From JABFSS01 sp964497975 (GTDB lineage Bacteria > Patescibacteriota > Gracilibacteria > Peribacterales > Peribacteraceae): a DNA stretch of 64,000 nucleotides. Positions 47,412 to 54,793 of the stretch are shown one piece after another; the stretch's first letter is position 1, and every line of letters begins with the position of its first letter. The DNA lies in assembly GCA_964497975.1 (NCBI GenBank), contig CAZCFO010000001.1:186001-250000 (forward strand). The letters run 5' to 3'. The notes under the pieces are model-generated. The model had not been told where the DNA came from and ran no database searches. It saw only the letters and a program-made list of their open reading frames with translations. The position numbers were made by a program, and so were the translations under genes.

Positions 47412-47930
47412 ATGTTCATGATTTTACGCGCTTTCCGCCTCTGTACCCTCTGTGCCGTCTGTGCCCTCTGTTTCCTCCCGGCCGCAGCCGGCGCCCACGG
47501 CGCGATGCAGAAGATCGTCGACGGGAAATACCTGCTCAACCTGACGAGCATTCCCATCGCTCCGTATGCCGGCCAGGAACAGCAGAACATCGTCGCGGTT
47601 TCGGATCTGCAGGAAAACCTCATCAAGGAGAACGCGGTCTTTGGGATCGAGCTGAAACAGAACGACACCGTCGTCTATTCGGCGAAGAATCTGGTCGCGA
47701 CCGGCGGCCTCCTCCCCTTCCTGTACACGTACGCCAAACCCGGCAATTACGAGCTGTTCTTCGCGTTCCAGATGCCCGGAGACCCCACGCTCTACCAGCC
47801 GCAGGATTACTGGATCCAGGTGGTCGAAAAACCCCAAGCGGTCTCCGGCAGCTCTGCCATCCCGACAGTTCTCGCCGGCGTTCTGGGCCTCGTCTCGGGC
47901 TTTCTCTTCCGGGGTCTCAAGCGCACATAA
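47412..47930 (+). CDS. Secreted or membrane protein with C-terminal anchor
   Basis: 172 residues. A signal peptide rich in Cys/Leu (ILRAFRLCTLCAVCALCFLP, cleavage likely near AAAGAHG), a beta-rich external domain (YLLNLTSIPIAPYAGQEQQN; YELFFAFQMPGDPTLYQPQD) and a C-terminal helix (IPTVLAGVLGLVSGFLF) with basic end. The domain looks immunoglobulin-like, as in YtkA/copper-associated proteins, but no metal site is evident apart from the mature N-terminal His. Confidence 0.6.
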   Translation: MFMILRAFRLCTLCAVCALCFLPAAAGAHGAMQKIVDGKYLLNLTSIPIAPYAGQEQQNIVAVSDLQENLIKENAVFGIELKQNDTVVYSAKNLVATGGLLPFLYTYAKPGNYELFFAFQMPGDPTLYQPQDYWIQVVEKPQAVSGSSAIPTVLAGVLGLVSGFLFRGLKRT

Positions 47931-47970
47931 TACGCGATTCGTGCAGCGAAAGTGTGATACGCTGCCGTCC

Positions 47971-48336
47971 ATGGAAGATCACGTTGAGATCAAGGAACTG
48001 ACGCCCCCCAACTACGAAATGAAGGTGAAGAACTACCGGGCCTACCGGATGGTCCATTTTGTCCTGGGATCCGTCGAGGTCGTGCTCGGACTGCGGTTCT
48101 TCTTCAAGCTGCTGGGAGCCAACCCCCAGAACTTCTTCGCGATCATCATCTACGGCATCTCAGGGCTGCTGGTGCTCCCCTTCTCCGGCCTCTTCCGCGG
48201 AACCGTGGTTCCCGATGTCACGACGCGGGTCTTCGAGCCCTCCACCATCATCGCCATGGTCGTGTACGCGCTGCTCGCCTGGGGCGCCGCGAAATGGATC
48301 CTGATCTTCAAGAGCAAGCCGGCGGGCAACGACTAG
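47971..48336 (+). CDS. YggT-like membrane protein
   Basis: 121 residues from ATG 47971 (MEDHVEIKELTPPNYEMKVK). Three hydrophobic helices in YggT arrangement: MVHFVLGSVEVVLGLRFFFK, then NFFAIIIYGISGLLVLPFSG, and IIAMVVYALLAWGAAKWILI. YggT proteins are small membrane proteins of unclear function in envelope or osmotic tolerance. TACGCT is 7 bases before the ATG. Overlaps the convergent DUF1003 gene by 4 bases. Confidence 0.65.
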   Translation: MEDHVEIKELTPPNYEMKVKNYRAYRMVHFVLGSVEVVLGLRFFFKLLGANPQNFFAIIIYGISGLLVLPFSGLFRGTVVPDVTTRVFEPSTIIAMVVYALLAWGAAKWILIFKSKPAGND

Positions 48337-48857
48337 GCATCGGTTTTGTCCATTTCCCTGAGGATGTGCTCCGGCGACACCTCCTGCTTGAGCTGCTCCA
48401 GTTCCGGATCGCCCCCTTCTTTGAGGCCCAGGTGGTCGGCGATGGCGTCGGTAAGGCGCAGGATTTTGGTGATCTCGTACTCGGCGAGAAGGTTCACCTG
48501 AAGATCAAGATCCGCGCGCTTGTCGCTCATTTCGGTGAGGCGGTTCTGGCTGATGAGCACGAAGGTGGCGAGGAAAATCGCCTCCAGCGAGACGATCATC
48601 GTCAGGAAGCCGAAAGGATAGGGATCGAACGACATCAGGCCGAGATGGCCGGTATTCCAGAGAATCCACACGGAAAACCAGACGACATGGGCGTACACGA
48701 AGTACACGTTGCCCGAAAACCGGCTGATGAGGTCGGCGACGCGATGGTGCGTCGTCTCTTCGTGCTTCATCTGCCGGCGGATTTCGCGAAGCGCACCCAC
48801 GTTGCGCGCGATCGCTTCGGCGACATGGGGTTCCTGGGACGGGGTGACGGGTTGCAT
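48333..48857 (-). CDS. DUF1003 membrane protein
   Basis: 174 residues from ATG 48857 (MQPVTPSQEPHVAEAIARNV). Two helices (VYFVYAHVVWFSVWILWN and FLTMIVSLEAIFLATFVLIS) joined by the family segment FDPYPFGFLT, then SQNRLTEMSDKRADLDLQVN and NLLAEYEITKIL, all typical of DUF1003. Function unknown. TATGCT (48870-48865) is 7 bases before this ATG, which selects it over one 12 bases upstream. Confidence 0.85.
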   Translation of the reverse strand: MQPVTPSQEPHVAEAIARNVGALREIRRQMKHEETTHHRVADLISRFSGNVYFVYAHVVWFSVWILWNTGHLGLMSFDPYPFGFLTMIVSLEAIFLATFVLISQNRLTEMSDKRADLDLQVNLLAEYEITKILRLTDAIADHLGLKEGGDPELEQLKQEVSPEHILREMDKTDA

Positions 48858-48901
48858 GCGGCACAGCATACCCGCTTTTGAGTGCTATACTCCGTCCCTT
48901 T

Positions 48902-49978
48902 ATGCCCGCATCGCCCCCGGACCGGCTCGAAGCCCTCAGTACGGAGATGCTGAAGGACTGGAAGTACGACGGGATCCTGCTGCTGTCCGACATCCACGTG
49001 GGCGTGTGGGAGGAGTTCAGCCAGACCGAGACCATGACCACGGTGCTCACGGCCATGATCCGCCATGCCATCGAGCGGAATCTCCTGCCGGTGCTCAACG
49101 GCGACATCATCGACCGCTATCCGCACGTGGAGGAACACAACCGCCTGCGCGATGCCGCTCTCCTCAAGCCGGTGCTCGCGCAGCTGCAGGAAGGTCCCGC
49201 GAACCGGCCGATGCTGGTGGAACTGCCCGGAAATCATGATCCCGGCATCAATGAATCCGACGTCGAAACCTATCTGGGCGTGCCACCGGACAGGGCGAAG
49301 ATCGCCGCGCCCTTCCTGGCGCTGGGGGAGACCGGACTGATCACACACGGGCATTATCTGGAGGTCGGACGGATCTCGAATATCCTGAAGGAAGTGCGGG
49401 AGGCCATGCCCGATCTTCCCCGGCTGCAGAAAGGCCGCATGCCCCCGCTGAACGCGGATCAGCGCGACCGCATCGTCCACACGCTGAACAATGATCCGGA
49501 CCTCGTTTCGCAGCAGCGGGATATCGAGGAGGGGTTCCATCTGCCGTCGGAAAAAGCCCTGCAGCGGCTGGGGCGCTGGCGCTGGCACGTGGAGCATCTG
49601 GGCAACGGCGCCCTGAGCTTGAACGGGCTCGTGGGCCGGTGGATGACGCTGGCAGCCGAACGGATGAGAAGTCCCAGCGTGCAGGAAATCCTCCGCGAAA
49701 TGGCCGACTTCTTCGGCCTGACACTCATGAAGCGCGCGTTGCGGGTGGGCAAGCAGCTGGGCTTCCGCGGCATCTTCACGGGACATGACCATTCGGCGGA
49801 ACTCCTGGAGTCCGACGGCACGGTGTACGGCAACAGCGGCAGTATTTTGCAGGTGGGCCAGCGCGATACCTGCCTGACGGTCGACATGAACGGCGAATGG
49901 CTCGTGCGGTTGCTGCGGTACCGCCACAAAAAGCAGAAGATGAAAGTGCTGGAGGAGGAAGTCGTGCAGGCTTTTTAA
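48902..49978 (+). CDS. Calcineurin-like metallophosphoesterase
   Basis: 358 residues from ATG 48902 (MPASPPDRLEALSTEM). Dimetal motifs in order: LLLSDIHVG (D-x-H), VLNGDIIDRYP (G-D), LPGNHDPG (G-N-H-D), ITHGHYLE (G-H), and FTGHDHSAELLE (G-H-D-H). A long helical insertion lies between the fourth and fifth motifs. Substrate unknown; UDP-diacylglucosamine hydrolase-like or nucleic-acid phosphoesterase activities are possible. TATACT is 10 bases before the ATG, in the short gap shared with the divergent DUF1003 gene. Confidence 0.85.
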   Translation: MPASPPDRLEALSTEMLKDWKYDGILLLSDIHVGVWEEFSQTETMTTVLTAMIRHAIERNLLPVLNGDIIDRYPHVEEHNRLRDAALLKPVLAQLQEGPANRPMLVELPGNHDPGINESDVETYLGVPPDRAKIAAPFLALGETGLITHGHYLEVGRISNILKEVREAMPDLPRLQKGRMPPLNADQRDRIVHTLNNDPDLVSQQRDIEEGFHLPSEKALQRLGRWRWHVEHLGNGALSLNGLVGRWMTLAAERMRSPSVQEILREMADFFGLTLMKRALRVGKQLGFRGIFTGHDHSAELLESDGTVYGNSGSILQVGQRDTCLTVDMNGEWLVRLLRYRHKKQKMKVLEEEVVQAF

Positions 49979-49995
49979 AAAAGCGGGACGGAAGC

Positions 49996-50031
49996 GGACG
50001 GATTCCGGCACAGGAATCTCCGTCCATTTTT
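49996..50031 (+). terminator. Intrinsic terminator after the phosphoesterase gene
   Basis: GGACGGATTCC (49996-50006), loop GGCACA, GGAAT with a two-base bulge then CCGTCC (50020-50025), followed by ATTTTT. A second smaller hairpin, AAGCGGGC/GCCCGCTT near 50157-50176, lies before the end of the convergent gene. Confidence 0.8.
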
Positions 50032-50187
50032 GTCAGACCTGCCAAGGGCACCCGTCTTCACGAGTGACTGTTCTCCGGACCTCGATATACCTTTGAAACA
50101 ATTTGGAAACGAATTGCAAATGATCCGTTACACGTTCGGAGAACAGCCGTCGACGAAGCGGGCTTTGGCCCGCTTTGTTCGTAGAGA

Positions 50188-51864
50188 TCACAACGCCGGC
50201 TGCACGGTGAAGCCTTTCCCCGGATCCTTCGCGTCGCGCAGCCGCAGCAGAGGATGCGGCGTGGGAGTGCACAGGAGCGGCCCGTTCCAGCATTGATCCG
50301 TCTGGGGAACGAAGACCGTCAGACCGCTGGCAAGCGTCTGTTCCCGCGTCCGGGGGGCGGGCACGCGCTGGAAATCGTCCAGATCGGAAAACACCGCTGC
50401 GTTCTGCATCGCCGGAACAAACGCGAGCGCGGCGATCGCCAGGCACACCGGCACGAGCTGCACTTTTTTCCGCCCCAGTGCGTCCATCGCCCACACGACG
50501 CACTGGATCGCGAGCATCCAGAAGGCCGCGCCGGCAAACCGGGGGCGGGGGGCGATGACGAAGCACCACACAACCGCCGCGACCGCGGGGAGCAGCAGAA
50601 GTGCATGATGAAAGCCGGACCGTCCGCGCAGAAGGCGGATGGCGCCCGTCGCGACGACGGATGCCGCCGCGATCCCGAACGGAAGGAGGACCTCCCATTC
50701 CCTCCAGCCGAACGACCGCATCGCGTTGAGCACCCACGACAGCTCCTGGATGGATCGCCAGTTGAGATTTCCCCTCCACGGATCGATGAATGCCCGTTCG
50801 GCATCCAGGATACCGGCCGGCATCGCCCAGGGGACCGGAAGCAGGGTGCCGGAGGCGGGATACAGGAGGGTGCCGCTCAGAACGACGCTGCGCAGAATCC
50901 AGGGAAGGAGTCCGATGAGCGCGATGAGCGTCATGCCGGCGACCGTACGGAGCAAAGCGCTGCACGACGGCTTCTCGTGGCGCCACCAGAGGAGTGCGGC
51001 GACCGCGAGCATGACGAAGCCCAGCATCAGGAACGACAGCTTCAGCGTGATGCCCGCGACCGCGAGGATGGCAAGCGCCAGCAGATCGCGGTCGGCGCCG
51101 TGCCCGTGCGAGGGCGTGCGCTCCAGCATCCGGTATGCGGTCCACAGCAGCACCGCGCCCAGGACGAAGACGGACGTGTCGGCGGTGGGACTCGTGAAGC
51201 TGACATCGAAGATGAGGAAGGCGGCAGGCAGCACGAAGAGTGCCATGCACAGATCGCTGCGACGGGAGGATCCCCGTGTGCGGAGAACGCGCACGCAGCC
51301 GACGATGGCCTGTGCCGCGAGCAGCAGAATCAGGAGTGGATTGGCGGTGTGCGTGGCGATGCCCGGAATGGGTCCGGCGCTGAGGAGGCTCGCGAGCAGA
51401 AAGAACGATTGGTTGCTGGCGAACCGCACGTGGAGGTTCCCGAGCCCCGGCACGATGGCATGCTCCTGCGTCCAGTGCATGATGGGCAGGTAATACAGGC
51501 CCGAATCGCCGTTGCGCGGGCCGGTCAGCGCCAGCTGCGAGAGCCAGGCGGCCAGGAGGAGGATCAAGAGCAACGGCAGCCAACGCGAAGGAAGCGCACG
51601 GACGGATGCACTGAGTCTCTTCCGCGACAAGGCCAGCCCCCCGAACCCGATGATCGCCACCGCGATGCAAGCGAGCAGATCCACCGGAAAGAGAAAATGC
51701 CACAACTGGAGAAAGAAGACCGTCGCCGCGACGCCGAGCCAGAAGTTCAGGAACCAGTCATCCGTGTTCGCCGGCCTGCGGATCCAGGCGCCCACGCCGG
51801 CGAGCACCGCGGCCCAGAAGATCCAGGAAGAAAAGATGAGGAACGAAGCGGTAGGCACCACCAC
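50188..51864 (-). CDS. Polytopic membrane protein, GT-C/LIC_10190-like
   Basis: 558 residues, 12 or more helices, with external loops rich in Trp, Arg and Asp (GLYYLPIMHWTQEHAIVPGL; DPWRGNLNWRSIQELSWV). The N-terminal half after the signal-like helix contains GDSGLYYLPI, similar to the acidic first loop of GT-C sugar transferases and LIC_10190-type proteins; the assignment is tentative. Three consecutive GTG codons (51864, 51861, 51858) can start it. TAGAGT (51870-51865) is 6 bases before the third, so 51858 fits the leaderless rule best. Likely envelope glycan work. Confidence 0.7.
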   Translation of the reverse strand: MVVPTASFLIFSSWIFWAAVLAGVGAWIRRPANTDDWFLNFWLGVAATVFFLQLWHFLFPVDLLACIAVAIIGFGGLALSRKRLSASVRALPSRWLPLLLILLLAAWLSQLALTGPRNGDSGLYYLPIMHWTQEHAIVPGLGNLHVRFASNQSFFLLASLLSAGPIPGIATHTANPLLILLLAAQAIVGCVRVLRTRGSSRRSDLCMALFVLPAAFLIFDVSFTSPTADTSVFVLGAVLLWTAYRMLERTPSHGHGADRDLLALAILAVAGITLKLSFLMLGFVMLAVAALLWWRHEKPSCSALLRTVAGMTLIALIGLLPWILRSVVLSGTLLYPASGTLLPVPWAMPAGILDAERAFIDPWRGNLNWRSIQELSWVLNAMRSFGWREWEVLLPFGIAAASVVATGAIRLLRGRSGFHHALLLLPAVAAVVWCFVIAPRPRFAGAAFWMLAIQCVVWAMDALGRKKVQLVPVCLAIAALAFVPAMQNAAVFSDLDDFQRVPAPRTREQTLASGLTVFVPQTDQCWNGPLLCTPTPHPLLRLRDAKDPGKGFTVQPAL

Positions 51865-52047
51865 ACTCTAATGGAATTTGCGCCCGGAGAAGAGTCATCC
51901 TATCCACAGCGCATCGTTCTCGCGGACGTCTACGGCACGAGAGAAACAGTTCAGCATCGAATGTGTTAAACCCGTCCATACACCGCTCGAGTGTTTTTTG
52001 TCAGTACATCGTGACACAGGATTTGTTTCTGCAGTAAAAGTTGATAG

Positions 52048-52122
52048 TGGCAGCCCCACAGGGAGTCGAACCCTGCTTAACGGATTGAAAACCCGCTGTC
52101 CTAACCGATAGACGATGGGGCC
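52048..52122 (-). tRNA. tRNA-Glu (UUC), CCA encoded
   Basis: Minus strand cloverleaf: acceptor GGCCCCA with UGGGGCU (G1-U72 wobble), discriminator G and an encoded CCA (52050-52048). Anticodon loop UUUUCAA between GCGGG and UCCGU gives anticodon UUC. T loop GGUUCGACUCC is standard. A TATACT box lies about 25 bases upstream (52151-52146). Confidence 0.95.
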
Positions 52123-52354
52123 ACTAGACGAAAAAGAACGCGCGGAGAGTATAGCGCGAGTCGGCCGGCAAAAAAGTCTTCCGCGAAAAACCTGTGCTAC
52201 ACTTTTTCTCATCCCCATAGGCTCCTCCTCGCGGTTCTCCTGCTTCCCCCTGATGGGCACAGCGGGGGGAAACCCTCGCGCAGGGAACCACCCGCCAGGA
52301 GCAGCCTGTTTCGTCGATTCCATCGAAGGAACCCCCTGCCGACACTGGAACGGA

Positions 52355-52507
52355 TCAGGGAATTTCGTCCGTGTTGTCGGACGTTGCCTCCTCCATTGCA
52401 TCGTCGAATTCGGGCGGAAGCGTGATCCCCTCCTCCAGCGCGGAATCCTCCAGCATCCCGGTGATTGATACCACCGCCATCGCCTCCCCCTGGACCGTCT
52501 CCTTCAC
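52355..52507 (-). CDS. Possible 50-residue acidic protein
   Basis: GTG 52507: MKETVQGEAMAVVSITGMLE, then an acidic end (LPPEFDDAMEEATSDNTDEI). Frame closed 9 codons upstream by UAA. Base composition fits coding, and a very AT-rich promoter-like region lies just upstream, shared with the divergent 52580 gene. No family. The 230 bases between this frame and the tRNA hold no gene I can support; the 180 bases on the other side of the tRNA are likewise empty. Confidence 0.4.
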   Translation of the reverse strand: MKETVQGEAMAVVSITGMLEDSALEEGITLPPEFDDAMEEATSDNTDEIP

Positions 52508-52579
52508 TCCCGCCTCGTGAATACCGGTATTTGCTTAAATAAATATAATTTTGTATAATATATTAAAATCCAAAACCCA

Positions 52580-53188
52580 ATGAAAACACCTTTTTCCTTC
52601 ACGACTGCGATTCCTCTTGCCGTCGGCTTCAGCGTCCTGACCATGAGCATCGTTGCGATCACGATCGTCGGCACTCCCGGCGATGCGACCCTCCGGCCCG
52701 CGACGATGGAAAAGGCCGGACCGGTGAAGATGAACGTGCGTGACCAGCTGCGCATCGATCGCGCGAAGAAAGCCAATGAGCGGAAAGCGCGCGCCGATCG
52801 CCAGAGCATCGTCCGCCAGACTCCCCGCTACCTGCGCAACTCCACCGGCGCGAACGTGCTCCGGTTCGACTCCTCCTCGTCCCGTTCCTCAACCGCCTGG
52901 AAGAAGGCCGGTTGCGGCGACAGGATCGTGATGCAGAGCGAAGGATGCGATGACGGCAACACGGCAAACAACGACGGCTGCTCCTCCGCATGCGCCGTCG
53001 AGGCGGGCTTTGAGTGCAATCACTCGCAACCGAGCCTCTGCGCGGACCGCTGCGGTGATGGCGTCGTCTCCACGCGCGAAAGCTGCGATGACGGCAATCT
53101 CATCACCGATGACGGCTGCAATGACATCTGCAAAGTCGAGCCGGGATTCACGTGCTCGGGAACGCTGAGTGTCTGCAGGGCACAGTAG
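52580..53188 (+). CDS. Secreted or anchored protein with two Myxococcus-type Cys-rich repeats
   Basis: 202 residues. N-terminal membrane/signal helix (IPLAVGFSVLTMSIVAITIVG), a basic Arg/Lys linker (RDQLRIDRAKKANERKARA), then two copies of the myxo-disulfide repeat: CGDRIVMQSEGCDDGNTAN with NDGCSSAC, and CGDGVVSTRESCDDGNLIT with DDGCNDIC. These repeats occur in surface proteins and are thought to form disulfide-bonded stalks; disulfides imply folding outside the cell. TATAAT (52554-52559) 20 bases upstream. Its UAG stop is the first triplet of repeat copy D. Confidence 0.82.
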   Translation: MKTPFSFTTAIPLAVGFSVLTMSIVAITIVGTPGDATLRPATMEKAGPVKMNVRDQLRIDRAKKANERKARADRQSIVRQTPRYLRNSTGANVLRFDSSSSRSSTAWKKAGCGDRIVMQSEGCDDGNTANNDGCSSACAVEAGFECNHSQPSLCADRCGDGVVSTRESCDDGNLITDDGCNDICKVEPGFTCSGTLSVCRAQ

Positions 53189-53401
53189 TTCCTCGTACGT
53201 TCGCGGTTCCACCGCGAACTACTCGGAATGACAGGAAATTATGTAAAAAACCCCTCGATACGCTCGCAGTTCCTGCGAGCTACTCGGGGAGAAGGCGCCG
53301 AGTGCTGGCTGCGGAGCAGCCAGTGTATCGAGGCGCCGTGAATGATCGGGGCCTGTCATTCCGAGTAGCCCGTTGCACCGCAACGGGCGTACGAGGAACT
53401 A
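53186..53401. repeat. BIME-like element, copy D
   Basis: Ends TAGTTCCTCGTACG and CGTACGAGGAACTA, identical to copy A. Stems differ: TTCGCGG/CCGCGAA, CTCGCAG/CTGCGAG, CTGGCTGC/GCAGCCAG and CCCGTTG/CAACGGG. Three of four feet are CTAC or GTAG. Placed between convergent genes, giving UAG to both: 53186-53188 for the upstream gene and 53401-53399 for the RlmI-like gene. Confidence 0.9.
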
Positions 53402-54589
53402 CTCCACCCACAACAGCATGCTCTTGAGGTAATCGACTTCCGGGTGATATAGGTTCACAGGATGATCGAACGCCTGGCGATGACGCTGGAGAATACGAAC
53501 GGAACGTTTTGCCTGCCGCGCGGCGTGGAACACGACGGTCTGGAAGAGTTGCGGATCCATCTGGAAGGAACATGAACACGTGAGGAGCAGCCCTCCCGGG
53601 GGGAGCAGCTCCATCGCGAGACGGTTGAGATCGGTGTAGGCCTTCTTGGCGGGCTCGAGATCGGTGGAACGCTTGGCGAACGCCGGCGGATCGAGGATCA
53701 CGAAATCGTACGGGCGGGGCATGGGCTTTCGGCGCAGGAAGTCGAACGCGTCCTGCGCGTAGGAGCCGAATGTCGAGAGGTCCATGCCATTGATCTCCAT
53801 GTGCTTCTTCGCCTGTTCCAGCGCGACGGCGTCGTAATCGACGGCATCGGCCGCAAGCGCGCCCCCCTTGAGGGCGTTGAGTGAGAACCCGCCGACGTAG
53901 CTGCAGACGTCGAGAACCGTGCGCCCCTTGGAGAGCGACCGGACGAGCGCGCGCATCTCGCGCTGGTCGATGAAGAGGCCCGTCTTCTGTCCTCCCAGGT
54001 TGATCTGGTACTTGAGCCCGCGCTCGGTGACGATGATCTCCTCTTTGGTGCCGGCCGCGGGCGCGCGGATCCAGCCTTCCACGGGATCGATGCGCTCGTT
54101 CTTGCGGGCGGCGCTGGTCGACTTTTCGAAGATGCCCGCGGGCTTGCACAGCCCCCAGAGCACGTCGGTGACCCACTCGCGCAGCTTGTCCATGCCCAGT
54201 GTCGTGAACTGCAGCACGAGGATGTCGCCGTACTGGTCGACGATGAGCCCCGGGATGGCGTCGCCCTCGGCGTTGATGAGACGGACGGCGGTGGAATCGT
54301 CGGAGGGAACAAGCCGGCGGCGGAGCGCCACGGACTTCTCGATATTCCTGCGCAGCGTGACCATCGGGTCTTCGTTCTTGTCGAACGCGATCGCGCGCCC
54401 GGCGATATACGCGTGAATGTTGATCATCGCGTAGCAGAGGAAGTCGCCCATGTCGCTGCGCACCTCCGCGATGCCGCCATTCTTGATCTCGGGCATCTTG
54501 GCGATCGCCGTCTTGTAGATGGCGTGATGACGGTTGCGGAGCGGCCAGTCGCGCTCGGGCTTGATGGTGATGACGGGGTACGTTGCCAT
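53399..54589 (-). CDS. Class I rRNA methyltransferase, RlmI/RlmK-like
   Basis: 396 residues from ATG 54589 (MATYPVITIKPERDWPLRNR). N-terminal PUA-like domain (KNGGIAEVRSDMGDFLCYAM), central RNA-binding EEHEA-like part (LINAEGDAIPGLIVDQYGDI), then the Rossmann methyltransferase: LFIDQREMRALVRSL, TVLDVCSYVGGFSLNAL, YDFVILDPPAFAKRS and GGLLLTCSCSF with the nucleophilic Cys. Family members make 5-methylcytosine in 23S rRNA. Ends on the UAG of repeat D. TACGCT lies 11 bases before the ATG. Confidence 0.88.
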   Translation of the reverse strand: MATYPVITIKPERDWPLRNRHHAIYKTAIAKMPEIKNGGIAEVRSDMGDFLCYAMINIHAYIAGRAIAFDKNEDPMVTLRRNIEKSVALRRRLVPSDDSTAVRLINAEGDAIPGLIVDQYGDILVLQFTTLGMDKLREWVTDVLWGLCKPAGIFEKSTSAARKNERIDPVEGWIRAPAAGTKEEIIVTERGLKYQINLGGQKTGLFIDQREMRALVRSLSKGRTVLDVCSYVGGFSLNALKGGALAADAVDYDAVALEQAKKHMEINGMDLSTFGSYAQDAFDFLRRKPMPRPYDFVILDPPAFAKRSTDLEPAKKAYTDLNRLAMELLPPGGLLLTCSCSFQMDPQLFQTVVFHAARQAKRSVRILQRHRQAFDHPVNLYHPEVDYLKSMLLWVE

Positions 54590-54685
54590 ACGGACGAGAG
54601 AGCGTAGCACAAAAAGCCGCAAATGCGGACAGTAACTCGAGGCCCGGTTGCGATCCCCGGGCACCCTGCCTGCCGGCAGGCGGAT

Positions 54686-54733
54686 GTCATGGTGAGGTGC
54701 GGGGCGCCGCAGCGCTGAGCCTCGAACCATGAC
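54686..54733. repeat. 48-bp palindrome with 8-bp terminal inverted repeats
   Basis: GTCATGGT (54686-54693) and ACCATGAC (54726-54733) enclose partly complementary GAGGTGCGGGGCGC and GCGCTGAGCCTCGA. It looks like the dispersed GAGGTGC..GCCTCGA palindromes common in bacterial intergenic DNA. Single copy here, between divergent genes. Confidence 0.6.
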
Positions 54734-54793
54734 GGAGGGGAATCTGAATATCAGCTATCGGAAGCGGTTTTTTTGGGGTATGCTCCCGGAACA

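Noticed and set aside
52190..52350. Possible SRP RNA: CATCAGGGGGAAGCAGG on the minus strand resembles the SRP apical loop
   Set aside because: The GGAA tetraloop stem required between the two loop strands is missing, and the surrounding pairing does not make an SRP helix on either strand.
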